Part shown: positions 1-7,076 of the stretch, in pieces
How positions within the stretch are numbered: the stretch's first letter is position 1
Layout of the letters: each line of letters opens with the position of its first letter
From: Labilithrix sp.
GTDB lineage: Bacteria > Myxococcota_A > Polyangia > Polyangiales > Polyangiaceae
Direction: 5' to 3'
NCBI GenBank assembly: GCA_019637195.1
Contig: JAHBWA010000032.1
Span: 1 to 64,000 of the forward strand
DNA length: 64,000 nucleotides
The notes under the pieces: model-generated
What the model was told of the DNA's origin: nothing
Seen by the model: the letters and a program-made list of their open reading frames with translations, nothing else
Databases searched by the model: none
Translations under genes and position numbers: made by a program

Positions 1-543
1 CCCGGTGACCGTGTACGTCGCGCCGACCGAAGGCACGATCGAGCCGCACCCCGGCTGCAGATCGGTCGGGACGAAGCCACCGGCGGGATCGCGCTCGATC
101 GGCGCAGTCGGCGCCTTCGCGCCGCCGTGGAACGAGAGGCGGCGCGATCGCGTCCGATACGCAACATACGAGGCCCGCGCCTCGGCGTCCCCGAGCATGA
201 GCCGGTCGGTCGCGAGCCGCGGAGCCGCGCCTTCGTTCACGAGCGATCGACGGAGCAGCGGCAGCTCGAGCGAGAGGAGGACGTCCTCGCCCGGCGCGAT
301 CGACGCGCCGGGGACGAGCCTGAGCTCGACGACACGCAGCGGCGCGTGCCGCGCAGCGAACGCCGCGGCGCGGCCGTCGAGCGTCGCGCGAACGCGCCCT
401 GCGAACGGCACCTCCTCGCCGCGCGCGGCCAGCGTCCTGTCCGCGGCCCCGCAGACCGCGCATGCCGCCGCGGTGCGCGGGGCGAGCGCGAGCAGCATGA
501 CCAGGGGCAGGAGCCATACGATGCAGCGAGGACACCGGAGCAC
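1..543 (-). CDS. secreted protein, C-terminus cut off by the window edge
   Basis: The minus strand stays open from a GTG at 543 to base 1, so the 3' end of the gene lies outside the window. The first residues form a signal peptide (basic start, hydrophobic core with LLPLVMLLALAP, then AAA), followed by a CAVCG (CxxC) motif directly after the likely cleavage site. An in-frame ATG at 498 is an alternative start but would shorten the signal peptide. The rest is a mixed alpha/beta extracellular-looking sequence with no motif I recognise. Secreted proteins beginning CAVCG occur next to cytochrome genes in related bacteria, and the next two genes here are cytochrome-like, but they lie on the other strand. 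Function unknown; the coding call rests on the open frame and signal peptide. Confidence 0.6.
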   Translation of the reverse strand, partial: MLRCPRCIVWLLPLVMLLALAPRTAAACAVCGAADRTLAARGEEVPFAGRVRATLDGRAAAFAARHAPLRVVELRLVPGASIAPGEDVLLSLELPLLRRSLVNEGAAPRLATDRLMLGDAEARASYVAYRTRSRRLSFHGGAKAPTAPIERDPAGGFVPTDLQPGCGSIVPSVGATYTVTG

Positions 544-711
544 GATCGGTGAGTGGGGCAAGACGCGACGCTTTATGAAGCTCGCCGTCGGCGAACGAGG
601 ACGCGCCGACGCTCCGGCACGTCGGCACGCCCCGACATGCGCGGGCGATTCGTCATCGCGCTTGGCGCGATCGCCTCGACGTGCCAGTTAAGAGGTCGGA
701 TTGGAGCCGTG

Positions 712-1161
712 ATGCGCGCGCCTCGCGCCTTTCTCTTCGCAACCGCCTCGGTATGGACGCTCTCGAGCTCGCTCCTGTCGAGCTCGCTGGGGTGCTCCAG
801 TCCCAGCGCGCCCGCGCCCGCGCCCGTTTGCCTCGACGCCGGGGTCGACCCGTCGTGCACGCCCGCCTTCGAGCCGACGTACGACGCGCTCTACGCCAAC
901 ACGCTCCAGCCGAGCTGTGGCCTCGGCGGCGCGGCCTGCCACACGTCGAGCGGCAAGCAGGGCGGCGTCGACTTCAGCGATCCCGACGTCGGCTACGCCG
1001 GCATCACGAGCAAGCTTCGCGCGGGCGAGCCGGCGTGCAGCGTCGTCGTCCACCGCGTCCTCGCGACGGACGGTACGGTCCGCATGCCGCCGGGGCGCGC
1101 GCTCTCGGACGGCGAGAGCTGCGCGATCATCAAGTGGATCGCAGACGGAGCCCGCCGGTGA
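712..1161 (+). CDS. lipoprotein with cytochrome c-like CX6CH motif
   Basis: A 149-residue lipoprotein. The N-terminus is a lipoprotein signal peptide ending in a lipobox at LGC. The mature part carries a CGLGGAACH motif, which resembles a heme-binding CxxCH stretched to CX6CH, followed by about 80 residues ending in a MPPG...CAIIKWI block. That block recalls the distal methionine region of small c-type cytochrome domains in planctomycete and myxobacterial lipoproteins. Its stop overlaps the GTG of the multiheme cytochrome gene (GTGA), so the two are translationally coupled and probably work together. Whether this odd motif binds heme cannot be decided from sequence. ATG 712 was chosen because it directly precedes the signal peptide. 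Confidence 0.8.
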   Translation: MRAPRAFLFATASVWTLSSSLLSSSLGCSSPSAPAPAPVCLDAGVDPSCTPAFEPTYDALYANTLQPSCGLGGAACHTSSGKQGGVDFSDPDVGYAGITSKLRAGEPACSVVVHRVLATDGTVRMPPGRALSDGESCAIIKWIADGARR

Positions 1162-2513
1162 GGACGCGCATCACCGTCGTCGTGTCGGCGCTCGCGGCCG
1201 CGGCCCTCGCCGCGACGTCCTGCGACAACGAAGAGCCCGGGCCGAAGATCACCCTCACCGGCCAGGCCCTGCTCGATCCGAACAACTGCCTGCCGTGCCA
1301 CGACGAGCAGTTCCGCGAGTGGTCGAGCAGCATGCACGCCTACGCCGCCGAAGATCCCGTGTTCATCGCGATGAACAAGCGGATGCTCCGCGAGACCAAC
1401 GGTGAGTCGGCGGACTTCTGCGTCGGCTGCCACGCGCCGATGGCGCTCCGTCTCGGCCTCACCAAGGACGGCTCGAACCTCGCCGAGCTCCCCACGGCCG
1501 TCCGCGGCGTCACCTGCTACTTCTGCCACGCGGCCGACGCCGTCGAGGGCACGCACAACAACCCCATCCGCCTCGCCGACGACGGCGTGATGCGCGGCGG
1601 CATCCGCGATCCGATCGCGTCGATGCCCCACCGCGGCGCGCACTCGCCGCTGCACGATCGCGAGAGCCCCGAGTCGTCCACGCTCTGCGGCGCTTGCCAC
1701 GACGTCGTCACGCCGCACGGCGCCCACATCGAGCGGACCTTCGACGAGTGGAAGAACTCGCTCTACTCGCAGCCCGGCCAGCTCTCGTGCGGCAAGTGCC
1801 ACATGGACGGCCGCGACGGCCCCGCGGCGCTGGTCGACGGCGCGCCGGTGCGCAAGCTCCACGATCACTCGATGCCCGCGGTCGACATCGCGATCACGCC
1901 GTTCTTCGGCGTCGAGGCCCAGCGCGAGATGGTGCAGCGACTGCTCGATCAGACGCTCGTGACGAAGCTCTGCGTCAAGCAGACCCCGCTCGGCGTCGTC
2001 GCCGACGTCACGCTCGACAACGCGTTCGCCGGCCACGAGTTCCCGAGCGGCGCGACGCAGGACCGGCGCGTCTGGGTCGAGATCTTCGCCTACAAGGACG
2101 GCCAGGTGATCTTCTCGAGCGGCGCCGTCGAAGATCGCAAGCCCGCCGCCGCGCTCGACGATCCGCACCTCTGGCTGCTGCGCGACAAGAACTTCACGAC
2201 GGACGGCCGCGAGACGCACCTTTTCTGGGAGGCCGCGCGCGTCGAGGAAGAGCAGCTCCCGGCGGCGGTGACCGCCGACCCGCTCGATCCGCGCTTCATC
2301 CACTCGGTCACGCGCTCGTACCCGCTGCCCGCCGCGCCGGACCGCCTGACGATGCGCGTCCGCATGCGGCCGCTCGACTTCGATCTGCTCGACGATCTCG
2401 TCGCCTCGGGCGATCTCGATCCCGCGCTGCTCGAAAAGATCCCGACCTGGAACCTCGCGAGCGGCAGCCGTGAGTGGACCTCCGAGATCGGCTTCGCGCG
2501 CTGCCTCGACTAA
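1158..2513 (+). CDS. five-heme c-type cytochrome lipoprotein
   Basis: A 451-residue exported protein from a GTG that overlaps the upstream stop by four bases. A signal peptide ends at a lipobox (ATSC). Five CxxCH heme-attachment motifs are visible: CLPCH at about residue 44, CVGCH 88, CYFCH 120, CGACH 177 and CGKCH 211. The second half, from about residue 240, has no heme motifs and looks like a beta-sandwich domain. This arrangement fits the cytochrome c-554/multiheme cytochrome group that carries electrons in the periplasm or at the outer membrane. The electron donor and acceptor cannot be read from the sequence. The upstream coupled lipoprotein is the obvious partner. Confidence 0.88.
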   Translation: MRTRITVVVSALAAAALAATSCDNEEPGPKITLTGQALLDPNNCLPCHDEQFREWSSSMHAYAAEDPVFIAMNKRMLRETNGESADFCVGCHAPMALRLGLTKDGSNLAELPTAVRGVTCYFCHAADAVEGTHNNPIRLADDGVMRGGIRDPIASMPHRGAHSPLHDRESPESSTLCGACHDVVTPHGAHIERTFDEWKNSLYSQPGQLSCGKCHMDGRDGPAALVDGAPVRKLHDHSMPAVDIAITPFFGVEAQREMVQRLLDQTLVTKLCVKQTPLGVVADVTLDNAFAGHEFPSGATQDRRVWVEIFAYKDGQVIFSSGAVEDRKPAAALDDPHLWLLRDKNFTTDGRETHLFWEAARVEEEQLPAAVTADPLDPRFIHSVTRSYPLPAAPDRLTMRVRMRPLDFDLLDDLVASGDLDPALLEKIPTWNLASGSREWTSEIGFARCLD

Positions 2514-2670
2514 GACGAGGCGGCCTGTCCGCGCGCGCTCGCGCGGCAGCCGGGCGTCTCACCCCGTCGGACCGTCACCCGGCGAGGAGGCTCCGCGCCG
2601 CCCGCGGCGCGGCCGCCGGCGCGCTGCCTCGACGGGCGCCGCGGCCCCGGGCCCTCTGCCCGCGGCGCGA

Positions 2671-3147
2671 TCAGCCGTCGAGGCAGAACTGGAACGTCGC
2701 CTCTTGCAGCACGCCGCCGGCCGCAGGCTGCACGGAGACCTTGATCTCCCAGAGGCCCGCCATCGCGAGGTAGACCTTCTCGACGGAGTACCTGCCGCCC
2801 CCCAGGCTCGTCACCTCCGGCTTCACGGCGCTCCCGTGAGCGTGATCCGGCATCCACGGCGTCACGGTCACCGTGGCGTCGTCGACGGGGCGGCCCTCGG
2901 CGTCGAGGAGCTCGAGCGTCATCGCGTTCGTGCCCTTGATCGGGGGGCCCGGCGTGGCCTCGACGAGCTTCACGGTGAACGTCCCGGCGGGCTTCGTGAG
3001 GCCCGCCGCGTAGATGTCCTTGCGGCCGTCCGCCGCGCAGCCCGTCGCCGGCGTCGCGCCGCTGCCACCGTCGTCGTCGCTGTCCGAGCAGGCCGCCGCG
3101 AAGACCAGGCTCGAGAGAGCCATCGAGACAACGAGCAGACGTCGCAT
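2671..3147 (-). CDS. YtkA-like domain lipoprotein
   Basis: A 158-residue lipoprotein. ATG at 3147 has a good ribosome site (AGGTG, about 7 bases upstream). The signal peptide ends AAAC and is followed by an Asp/Gly-rich linker. Residues of about 45-150 read as a YtkA-like immunoglobulin-fold domain: a PAGTFTVKL strand, NAMTLELLDAEGRPVDDATV, the characteristic WMPDHAHGS, then YLAMAGLWEIKVSV. These domains are found in envelope proteins tied to metal handling and respiratory oxidases, but the exact role is not established. It sits next to two Cys/His-rich lipoproteins and the nickel locus and could belong with either those or the cytochromes. Confidence 0.82.
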   Translation of the reverse strand: MRRLLVVSMALSSLVFAAACSDSDDDGGSGATPATGCAADGRKDIYAAGLTKPAGTFTVKLVEATPGPPIKGTNAMTLELLDAEGRPVDDATVTVTPWMPDHAHGSAVKPEVTSLGGGRYSVEKVYLAMAGLWEIKVSVQPAAGGVLQEATFQFCLDG

Positions 3148-3185
3148 TCCAAGCACCTCGCAGCGTAGCTTCCCGACTCCGTACG

Positions 3186-3203
3186 CCGGAGGTGACCCTC
3201 CGG
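3186..3203. other. inverted repeat upstream of the YtkA-like gene
   Basis: CCGGAGG and CCTCCGG arms separated by four bases lie about 40 bases upstream of the ATG at 3147. There is no T-run on either side, so a factor-independent terminator is unlikely. It could be a regulator site or a 5' leader hairpin. Confidence 0.35.
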
Positions 3204-3351
3204 TTTCACGGCAGACGACGAGCCTAGCACGCACCTCCGACGACGCTCGCGCCGGCGGCCGAGCGTGGTGAAGCGCCACGACCGCGGAGCGCGCGGGCAC
3301 GCGAGCTCAGCGGTTCCGCCGATCTCACCTCGCGATCGCCGCGCGCGGCGA

Positions 3352-3858
3352 TCAGTGACAGGCCACGTCGCCGCTCGCGTGCTCGCAGTCGTGCGCCGGA
3401 TCCGACGCGGTCTTGGCGTCCTCGCAGTGCGTCGAGTAGCACGTGAAGTCCTCGTCCGAGAACGCGCCGCAGGTCGCGAGGCACGCCGCCTCGTTCGCGA
3501 ACTTGCTCGCGCACGTGCTCAGCATGCACGCGCAGTAGTCGGAGCATCGATCGGCCGGAGCGTCGCGACCGGCGTCGTCGCTGCCGGCGTCGTCCGCCAC
3601 GTGGCCCGCGTCCTCCGCGTCGTTCTTCGGGCACGCGGCGAGGCACTCGGCCCTGCGCGGCCCGCACTTGGCGTCGTCACCGTCGTGGCCGAGGTCGTGG
3701 CACTCGTCGCCGAGGGGCGTGCCCACGCCGTGGCACCGTGACGCCAGCTCCTGGCACGCCCCCGCGTAGTCGGGGGAGCTCGGCGTCGACGACGAGCTGC
3801 ACGCGATGGCGAGGGCGATCGACACGATCGACGCGGACACGCTGAAACGAAGGTTCAT
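3352..3858 (-). CDS. Cys/His-rich lipoprotein, paralogue A
   Basis: A 168-residue lipoprotein with a strong ribosome site (AGGAG upstream of ATG 3858) and a lipobox at AIAC. The mature protein is Cys- and His-rich: CQELASRCH, ECHDLGHDGDDAKC and ECLAAC in the first 80 residues, then an Asp-rich spacer and a second Cys cluster (CSDYCACMLSTCASKF, CYSTHC, CEHASGDVACH). The first block aligns by eye with the neighbouring lipoprotein at 3984-4328, so the two are paralogues. The regular Cys/His spacing could mean disulfides or metal binding. Given the nickel transporter and NikR nearby, metal binding is a reasonable guess but not shown. Function unknown. Confidence 0.8.
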   Translation of the reverse strand: MNLRFSVSASIVSIALAIACSSSSTPSSPDYAGACQELASRCHGVGTPLGDECHDLGHDGDDAKCGPRRAECLAACPKNDAEDAGHVADDAGSDDAGRDAPADRCSDYCACMLSTCASKFANEAACLATCGAFSDEDFTCYSTHCEDAKTASDPAHDCEHASGDVACH

Positions 3859-3983
3859 GACGATCTCCTGGGTAGACAGAGCGATGGACGCGCGCCGCCG
3901 CGCTCGATGCCCGAGCGCGGCGAGCGCCGCCCGGCGGGGCGCGCTCGCGAGCCGCTCGGCCGCGGCGCCTGGAGTCTCGGTGA

Positions 3984-4328
3984 TCAGCCGCCGTCGCGAT
4001 CGCCGGCGTCGCCGCCGCCACCGCCGCCGTCCACCTTGGCCTCGGCGCAGATCTGGAGGCACCGGTCCTTGATCGGCGTGCAGTCGCCGTCGCTCTTGGC
4101 GTCGTGCGCGGTGCTATGGCAGTCGTTGATCTCGCCCGCGCCCGTGTCCACCTCGTGGCACGAGGCGACGATCTCGTTGCACGCAGGGTACGGGCTCGTG
4201 TGTCCGCCGCCGCTCGCGCCGTGGTTGCCCTCGTCGTGGCTGTCGCAACCCGTCCACGCGAGCGCTGCCGTGGCCGCCGTCGCCATCGCCATGGCCATCA
4301 GCTTCGCCTTCGTCGAATCGACCTTCAT
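3984..4328 (-). CDS. Cys/His-rich lipoprotein, paralogue B
   Basis: A 114-residue lipoprotein, start at ATG 4328 with GAGG six bases upstream; an ATG at 4334 would have no room for that ribosome site. The signal peptide ends WTGC. The mature part has HDEGNHG, then CNEIVASCHEV, DCHSTAHDAKSDGDC and DRCLQIC, matching the CH...CH-x3-HD...C...C pattern of paralogue A at 3352-3858 but without the second Cys cluster. It ends in a Gly/Asp-rich tail. It is transcribed divergently from the NicO transporter, and the NikR-type operator at 4517-4544 lies in the shared 228-base intergenic region, so the two could be co-regulated. Function unknown. Confidence 0.78.
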   Translation of the reverse strand: MKVDSTKAKLMAMAMATAATAALAWTGCDSHDEGNHGASGGGHTSPYPACNEIVASCHEVDTGAGEINDCHSTAHDAKSDGDCTPIKDRCLQICAEAKVDGGGGGGDAGDRDGG

Positions 4329-4516
4329 CGTCATCCTCGTCCGTTCGCAAGAGACACTTCGGCCCTCTCGGGCACGGCGCGACGGCCCTGCTTCGAACGC
4401 TCCGGGCTTGCCGGAGCCGCGCGGACCTCCGTGGGACCTCGTGGGGCGCGACCGCGAGCTGAACCTAGCACGCGCCCTCACGGCCCGCCCTTGACAGGTT
4501 GTCGCGGGGGTGAATC

Positions 4517-4544
4517 GTGCCACGCGCTCTCTGCATCGTGCTAC
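4517..4544 (+). promoter_or_regulatory. candidate NikR operator, NicO promoter
   Basis: GTGCCAC at 4517-4523, a 14-base spacer, and GTGCTAC at 4538-4544, ending 12 bases before the transporter ATG. The same 7-N14-7 layout occurs before the TonB-dependent receptor (9535-9562) and the lipoprotein at 5200-6087 (6174-6201). From memory, NikR of other deltaproteobacteria binds GTGTTAC-N13/14-GTAACAC, which has the same geometry. A site this close to the start would block transcription when occupied. Confidence 0.65.
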
Positions 4545-4556
4545 GCTAGCGCGCCG

Positions 4557-5186
4557 ATGGGCCCCGCCCTCCTCGCTGGACTGACCGGAGTGATCCAGGG
4601 CGCCCGCCACGCCCTCGAGCCCGATCACGTGACCGCGGTCGCCACGGTCATGGTGGAGGCGCCGTCGCCGCGCCGCGGGATCTTCTACGCCGCATGCTGG
4701 GGGCTCGGGCACGCGTCGATGCTCGTCGTCGTCGCCGGGCCGCTCGTCATCCTCCGCGTCGAGGTGCCCGACCTCCTGACGACGGTCCTCGAGGTCTGCG
4801 TCGGCGCGATGCTCGTCTACCTCGGCGTCCGGACGCTGCGGGCGCACAGGGCCGCCCCGCCCCCGGCAGCGAGCGCGTCGCAGCCGCTCCTCGTCCGCGG
4901 TCGCCGGCCGTTCGTCATCGGAGTGATGCACGGGCTCGCCGGGAGCGGCGCCCTCGCCGCGCTCATCGCGCTCGGCGCGCCGACGATCGCCACGGGCATC
5001 GCGTCGCTGACCCTCTACGCCGTCGGCACGGTCGTCGGGATGGTCGCGCTGGCCGCCGCCGCCGGCCCTGTGCTCGCGCGCGCGGGGCGCCTTCCGAAGG
5101 TCGCGTCGGTCATCGCGCAGGTCGCCGGCGTCGCGTCGATCCTCGTCGGCGTCGCCTGGGTCGCCCGCACCCTCGCCGGCGAGTGA
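4557..5186 (+). CDS. NicO/UreH-family nickel (cobalt) transporter
   Basis: A 209-residue inner-membrane protein with about six hydrophobic segments. Helix I carries HALEPDH, the HX4DH signature of nickel/cobalt transporters of the NicO, HoxN and UreH type, and a second conserved patch, GVMHGLAGSGAL, sits near residue 125. A charged, Pro/Ala-rich loop (about 95-115) separates the halves. This family moves Ni2+ or Co2+ across the cytoplasmic membrane. Nickel is favoured here because the promoter carries the operator motif also found at the TonB receptor and a NikR gene lies in the same locus. ATG 4557 is the only start that leaves the first helix whole. Confidence 0.85.
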   Translation: MGPALLAGLTGVIQGARHALEPDHVTAVATVMVEAPSPRRGIFYAACWGLGHASMLVVVAGPLVILRVEVPDLLTTVLEVCVGAMLVYLGVRTLRAHRAAPPPAASASQPLLVRGRRPFVIGVMHGLAGSGALAALIALGAPTIATGIASLTLYAVGTVVGMVALAAAAGPVLARAGRLPKVASVIAQVAGVASILVGVAWVARTLAGE

Positions 5187-5199
5187 CCGAGCTCGCGGC

Positions 5200-6087
5200 T
5201 CACCTCGCGCGCGCGGTGCACTCGCCTTCGCCGCGGAAGTGACCGATGTTGCGCGCCAGCGCCTCGTGGAACGCGCGCAGGTCGTTGATGTTCGACGCGG
5301 TGCCGGTGCCGTACGTGCCCGCCGTGATCTTCGTCCGGTCGGCGAGCTCGACGGCGGCGAGCTCTTCGAGCGTGACCTCCCCGTCACCGTCCGCGTCCGC
5401 GTTCGCGATGTTGTCCACGCGGATCTTGGCGTCGGGCGACTGGAGATCGTCGTAGAAGAGGTGATCGCCGTGGATCGTCAGCTCGACGGCGTCGTTGCCG
5501 CCGTTCGTGACGACCACGCCGTCGGTCTCCTTCCCCGAGATCTCGGCCTTGCACCTGTCGTAGAGCGTGTTCGTCGAGAAGCCCCAGGCGAACGTCTTCG
5601 TGGCGCCGTCCTTGAGGAAGCTCCCCGCGACGTACACGCTGTAGCCGTTCTGGATCATGAGCTGCTTGTCGGCCTCGGTCGCCCCCTCACCGAGCTCCGC
5701 GACGGCGGCCTGCGGAGCGATCGCGAAGCCGACGTTCGTGTACGGCTTGCCCGGGAGATCGGTGAACGCGACGACCGGCTTCGGGCCGGGGACGTGCATG
5801 TCGAAGAGCTTCGGCGTCGCGAGCTTCGCCGCGGGCTCCTTGCCCTCCTCGCCGACGTTCACCTCGGAGATGACGACCAGGAACTTGCTGAACTTGATCG
5901 TCCAACCGTCCTCGACGATGACCTCGCCGTCGTCGTCCTTCGGCGGGATCTCCTGCTCGATGAACTCCTCACCCCAGGTCGTGAAGGTGACCGCGCCCTT
6001 ACCGTCCGCGGCCCCGTCGGAGTCCGAGGAGCTCGAGCAAGCGGCGGCGACGACGGCCGCGAGGGCGGCAGAGGCGATCTTCTTCAT
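5200..6087 (-). CDS. lipoprotein with EF-hand-like loop, nickel locus
   Basis: A 295-residue lipoprotein; ATG 6087 follows GGAGAA. The lipobox is AAAC, then a Ser/Asp-rich linker. The body begins TFTTWGEEFIEQEIPP, followed by strands containing DGWTIKFSKFLVVISEV and MHVPGPKPVVAFTDLPG. Near residue 245 is an EF-hand-like loop, DADGDGEVTLEE, that could bind calcium. The promoter has three copies of the GTGNCAC half-site, two of them with the 14-base spacing of the locus-wide operator, so the gene is likely part of the NikR regulon. The W..F..DGW..F..F pattern recalls MbnP-like proteins that accompany metal-related TonB receptors. A role as surface nickel-binding partner of the receptor is inference. 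Confidence 0.82.
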   Translation of the reverse strand: MKKIASAALAAVVAAACSSSSDSDGAADGKGAVTFTTWGEEFIEQEIPPKDDDGEVIVEDGWTIKFSKFLVVISEVNVGEEGKEPAAKLATPKLFDMHVPGPKPVVAFTDLPGKPYTNVGFAIAPQAAVAELGEGATEADKQLMIQNGYSVYVAGSFLKDGATKTFAWGFSTNTLYDRCKAEISGKETDGVVVTNGGNDAVELTIHGDHLFYDDLQSPDAKIRVDNIANADADGDGEVTLEELAAVELADRTKITAGTYGTGTASNINDLRAFHEALARNIGHFRGEGECTARAR

Positions 6088-6123
6088 CAGGTTCTCCGGC
6101 AAGAGGCCGCGTGGGGCGTTCGA

Positions 6124-6140
6124 CGAACGAGGCTCGTTCG
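6124..6140. promoter_or_regulatory. inverted repeat in the promoter of the 5200-6087 lipoprotein
   Basis: CGAACGA and TCGTTCG arms flank GGC, about 40 bases upstream of the ATG at 6087, between the start and the NikR-type sites. It directly abuts GTAACAC (6140-6146), which equals one arm of the NikR consensus I recall. It may be a second regulator site or a leader hairpin. Confidence 0.35.
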
Positions 6141-6160
6141 TAACACGCATTTCTCCTGTC

Positions 6161-6201
6161 GTGCCACTCCATCGTGACACGAAATTAATCACTTGTGCCA
6201 C
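6161..6201 (-). promoter_or_regulatory. candidate NikR operator with three half-sites
   Basis: GTGACAC at 6174-6180 and GTGCCAC at 6195-6201 are separated by exactly 14 bases, the spacing seen at the transporter and the receptor. A third copy, GTGCCAC, lies at 6161-6167. The spacer is AT-rich (AAATTAATCA), unlike the surroundings, as expected for a promoter. The sites lie 74-114 bases upstream of the ATG at 6087. Confidence 0.6.
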
Positions 6202-6258
6202 TCAGCGTTCGGACGGCGCGTCCTCGCGCCCCACCACCGGGACGGCGCGACTTCGGCC

Positions 6259-7062
6259 TCAGCGCGGCGCGTAAGCGAACGAATACGCGAGGCCGCCCTT
6301 CACACCGCGAACGAGCTGGTTTCGCGCGAGGCCGTCGGGGAGCAGCGCCGGCTCGCCCGCGGCGCCCGCGGGGACGTCGTCGAACGCGACCTGATCGAAC
6401 CACATCGGGAGCTTGACCGTGATCGTCACGGTCCCGTCTCCCTGCATGTCCGTGATCGCGAACGGGCAACCTTCGATCTGCGTCCGCCCCCGCGTGTCCG
6501 TCACCTCGTTCGGCGCGATCTCCACGCGAAAGACGCGCGACTCGGCGCCCTTCGTCGCGGTGCCCTCGAGCACGATGACGCTGGTCCCGAGCTCGGCGGC
6601 CAGCGGTCCCGCGGCGGGGGCGCCGAAGCCGAACGTCGCCGAGCGGACCACCCCCGTGACGCCGTCGCCGCGGCCGAGCAGGCCGCCCGCGAGCAGATCC
6701 GCGGACGAGGAGGCGAGCATCTCGCCCTTCGCGTTGCCGGGGACGTAGTGCCCCGGGTGCGCGAAGGCGCTCCGGACGAAGCCCCGCTGGACGCCGCGCG
6801 GAGGCGCGCCCGCGAACATCGTCTCGCCGTCGTAGAAGTAGAACGCACCGGTCGCGACGGCGGCCTTCGTCAGCGAGACGTTCCAGCCCTTGGCGTTCGT
6901 GAAGCCTCGCGACTCGGGGCTCGCCGAGATGGCGACGTCGAGCGCGATCCGCCTGCCGGTCGTACCGCTGCCTTCATCGCTGCACGCGAGCGGGCCCGTC
7001 CCGAGGACGAGGAGGACGCCGGCGACGATCGAGCACGTGGCGAGTCGGAGGAGGCTCTTCAT
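6259..7062 (-). CDS. lipoprotein downstream of the TonB-dependent receptor
   Basis: A 267-residue lipoprotein starting 14 bases after the receptor stop, so it is almost certainly in the same transcript. The signal peptide ends PLAC. The mature protein has a GRRIALDVAISAS strand, a NVSLTKAAVATGAFYFYDGE segment, a HPGHYVPG motif near residue 100 and a C-terminal KLPMWFDQVAFDDVP stretch. Lipoproteins co-transcribed with TonB receptors usually bind the same substrate or shape the receptor's extracellular side. With NikR and NicO in the locus, the substrate would be nickel or a nickel chelate. No established family recognised; the role is inferred from position. Confidence 0.8.
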   Translation of the reverse strand: MKSLLRLATCSIVAGVLLVLGTGPLACSDEGSGTTGRRIALDVAISASPESRGFTNAKGWNVSLTKAAVATGAFYFYDGETMFAGAPPRGVQRGFVRSAFAHPGHYVPGNAKGEMLASSSADLLAGGLLGRGDGVTGVVRSATFGFGAPAAGPLAAELGTSVIVLEGTATKGAESRVFRVEIAPNEVTDTRGRTQIEGCPFAITDMQGDGTVTITVKLPMWFDQVAFDDVPAGAAGEPALLPDGLARNQLVRGVKGGLAYSFAYAPR

Positions 7063-7076
7063 GACGGAAGTCCGGA

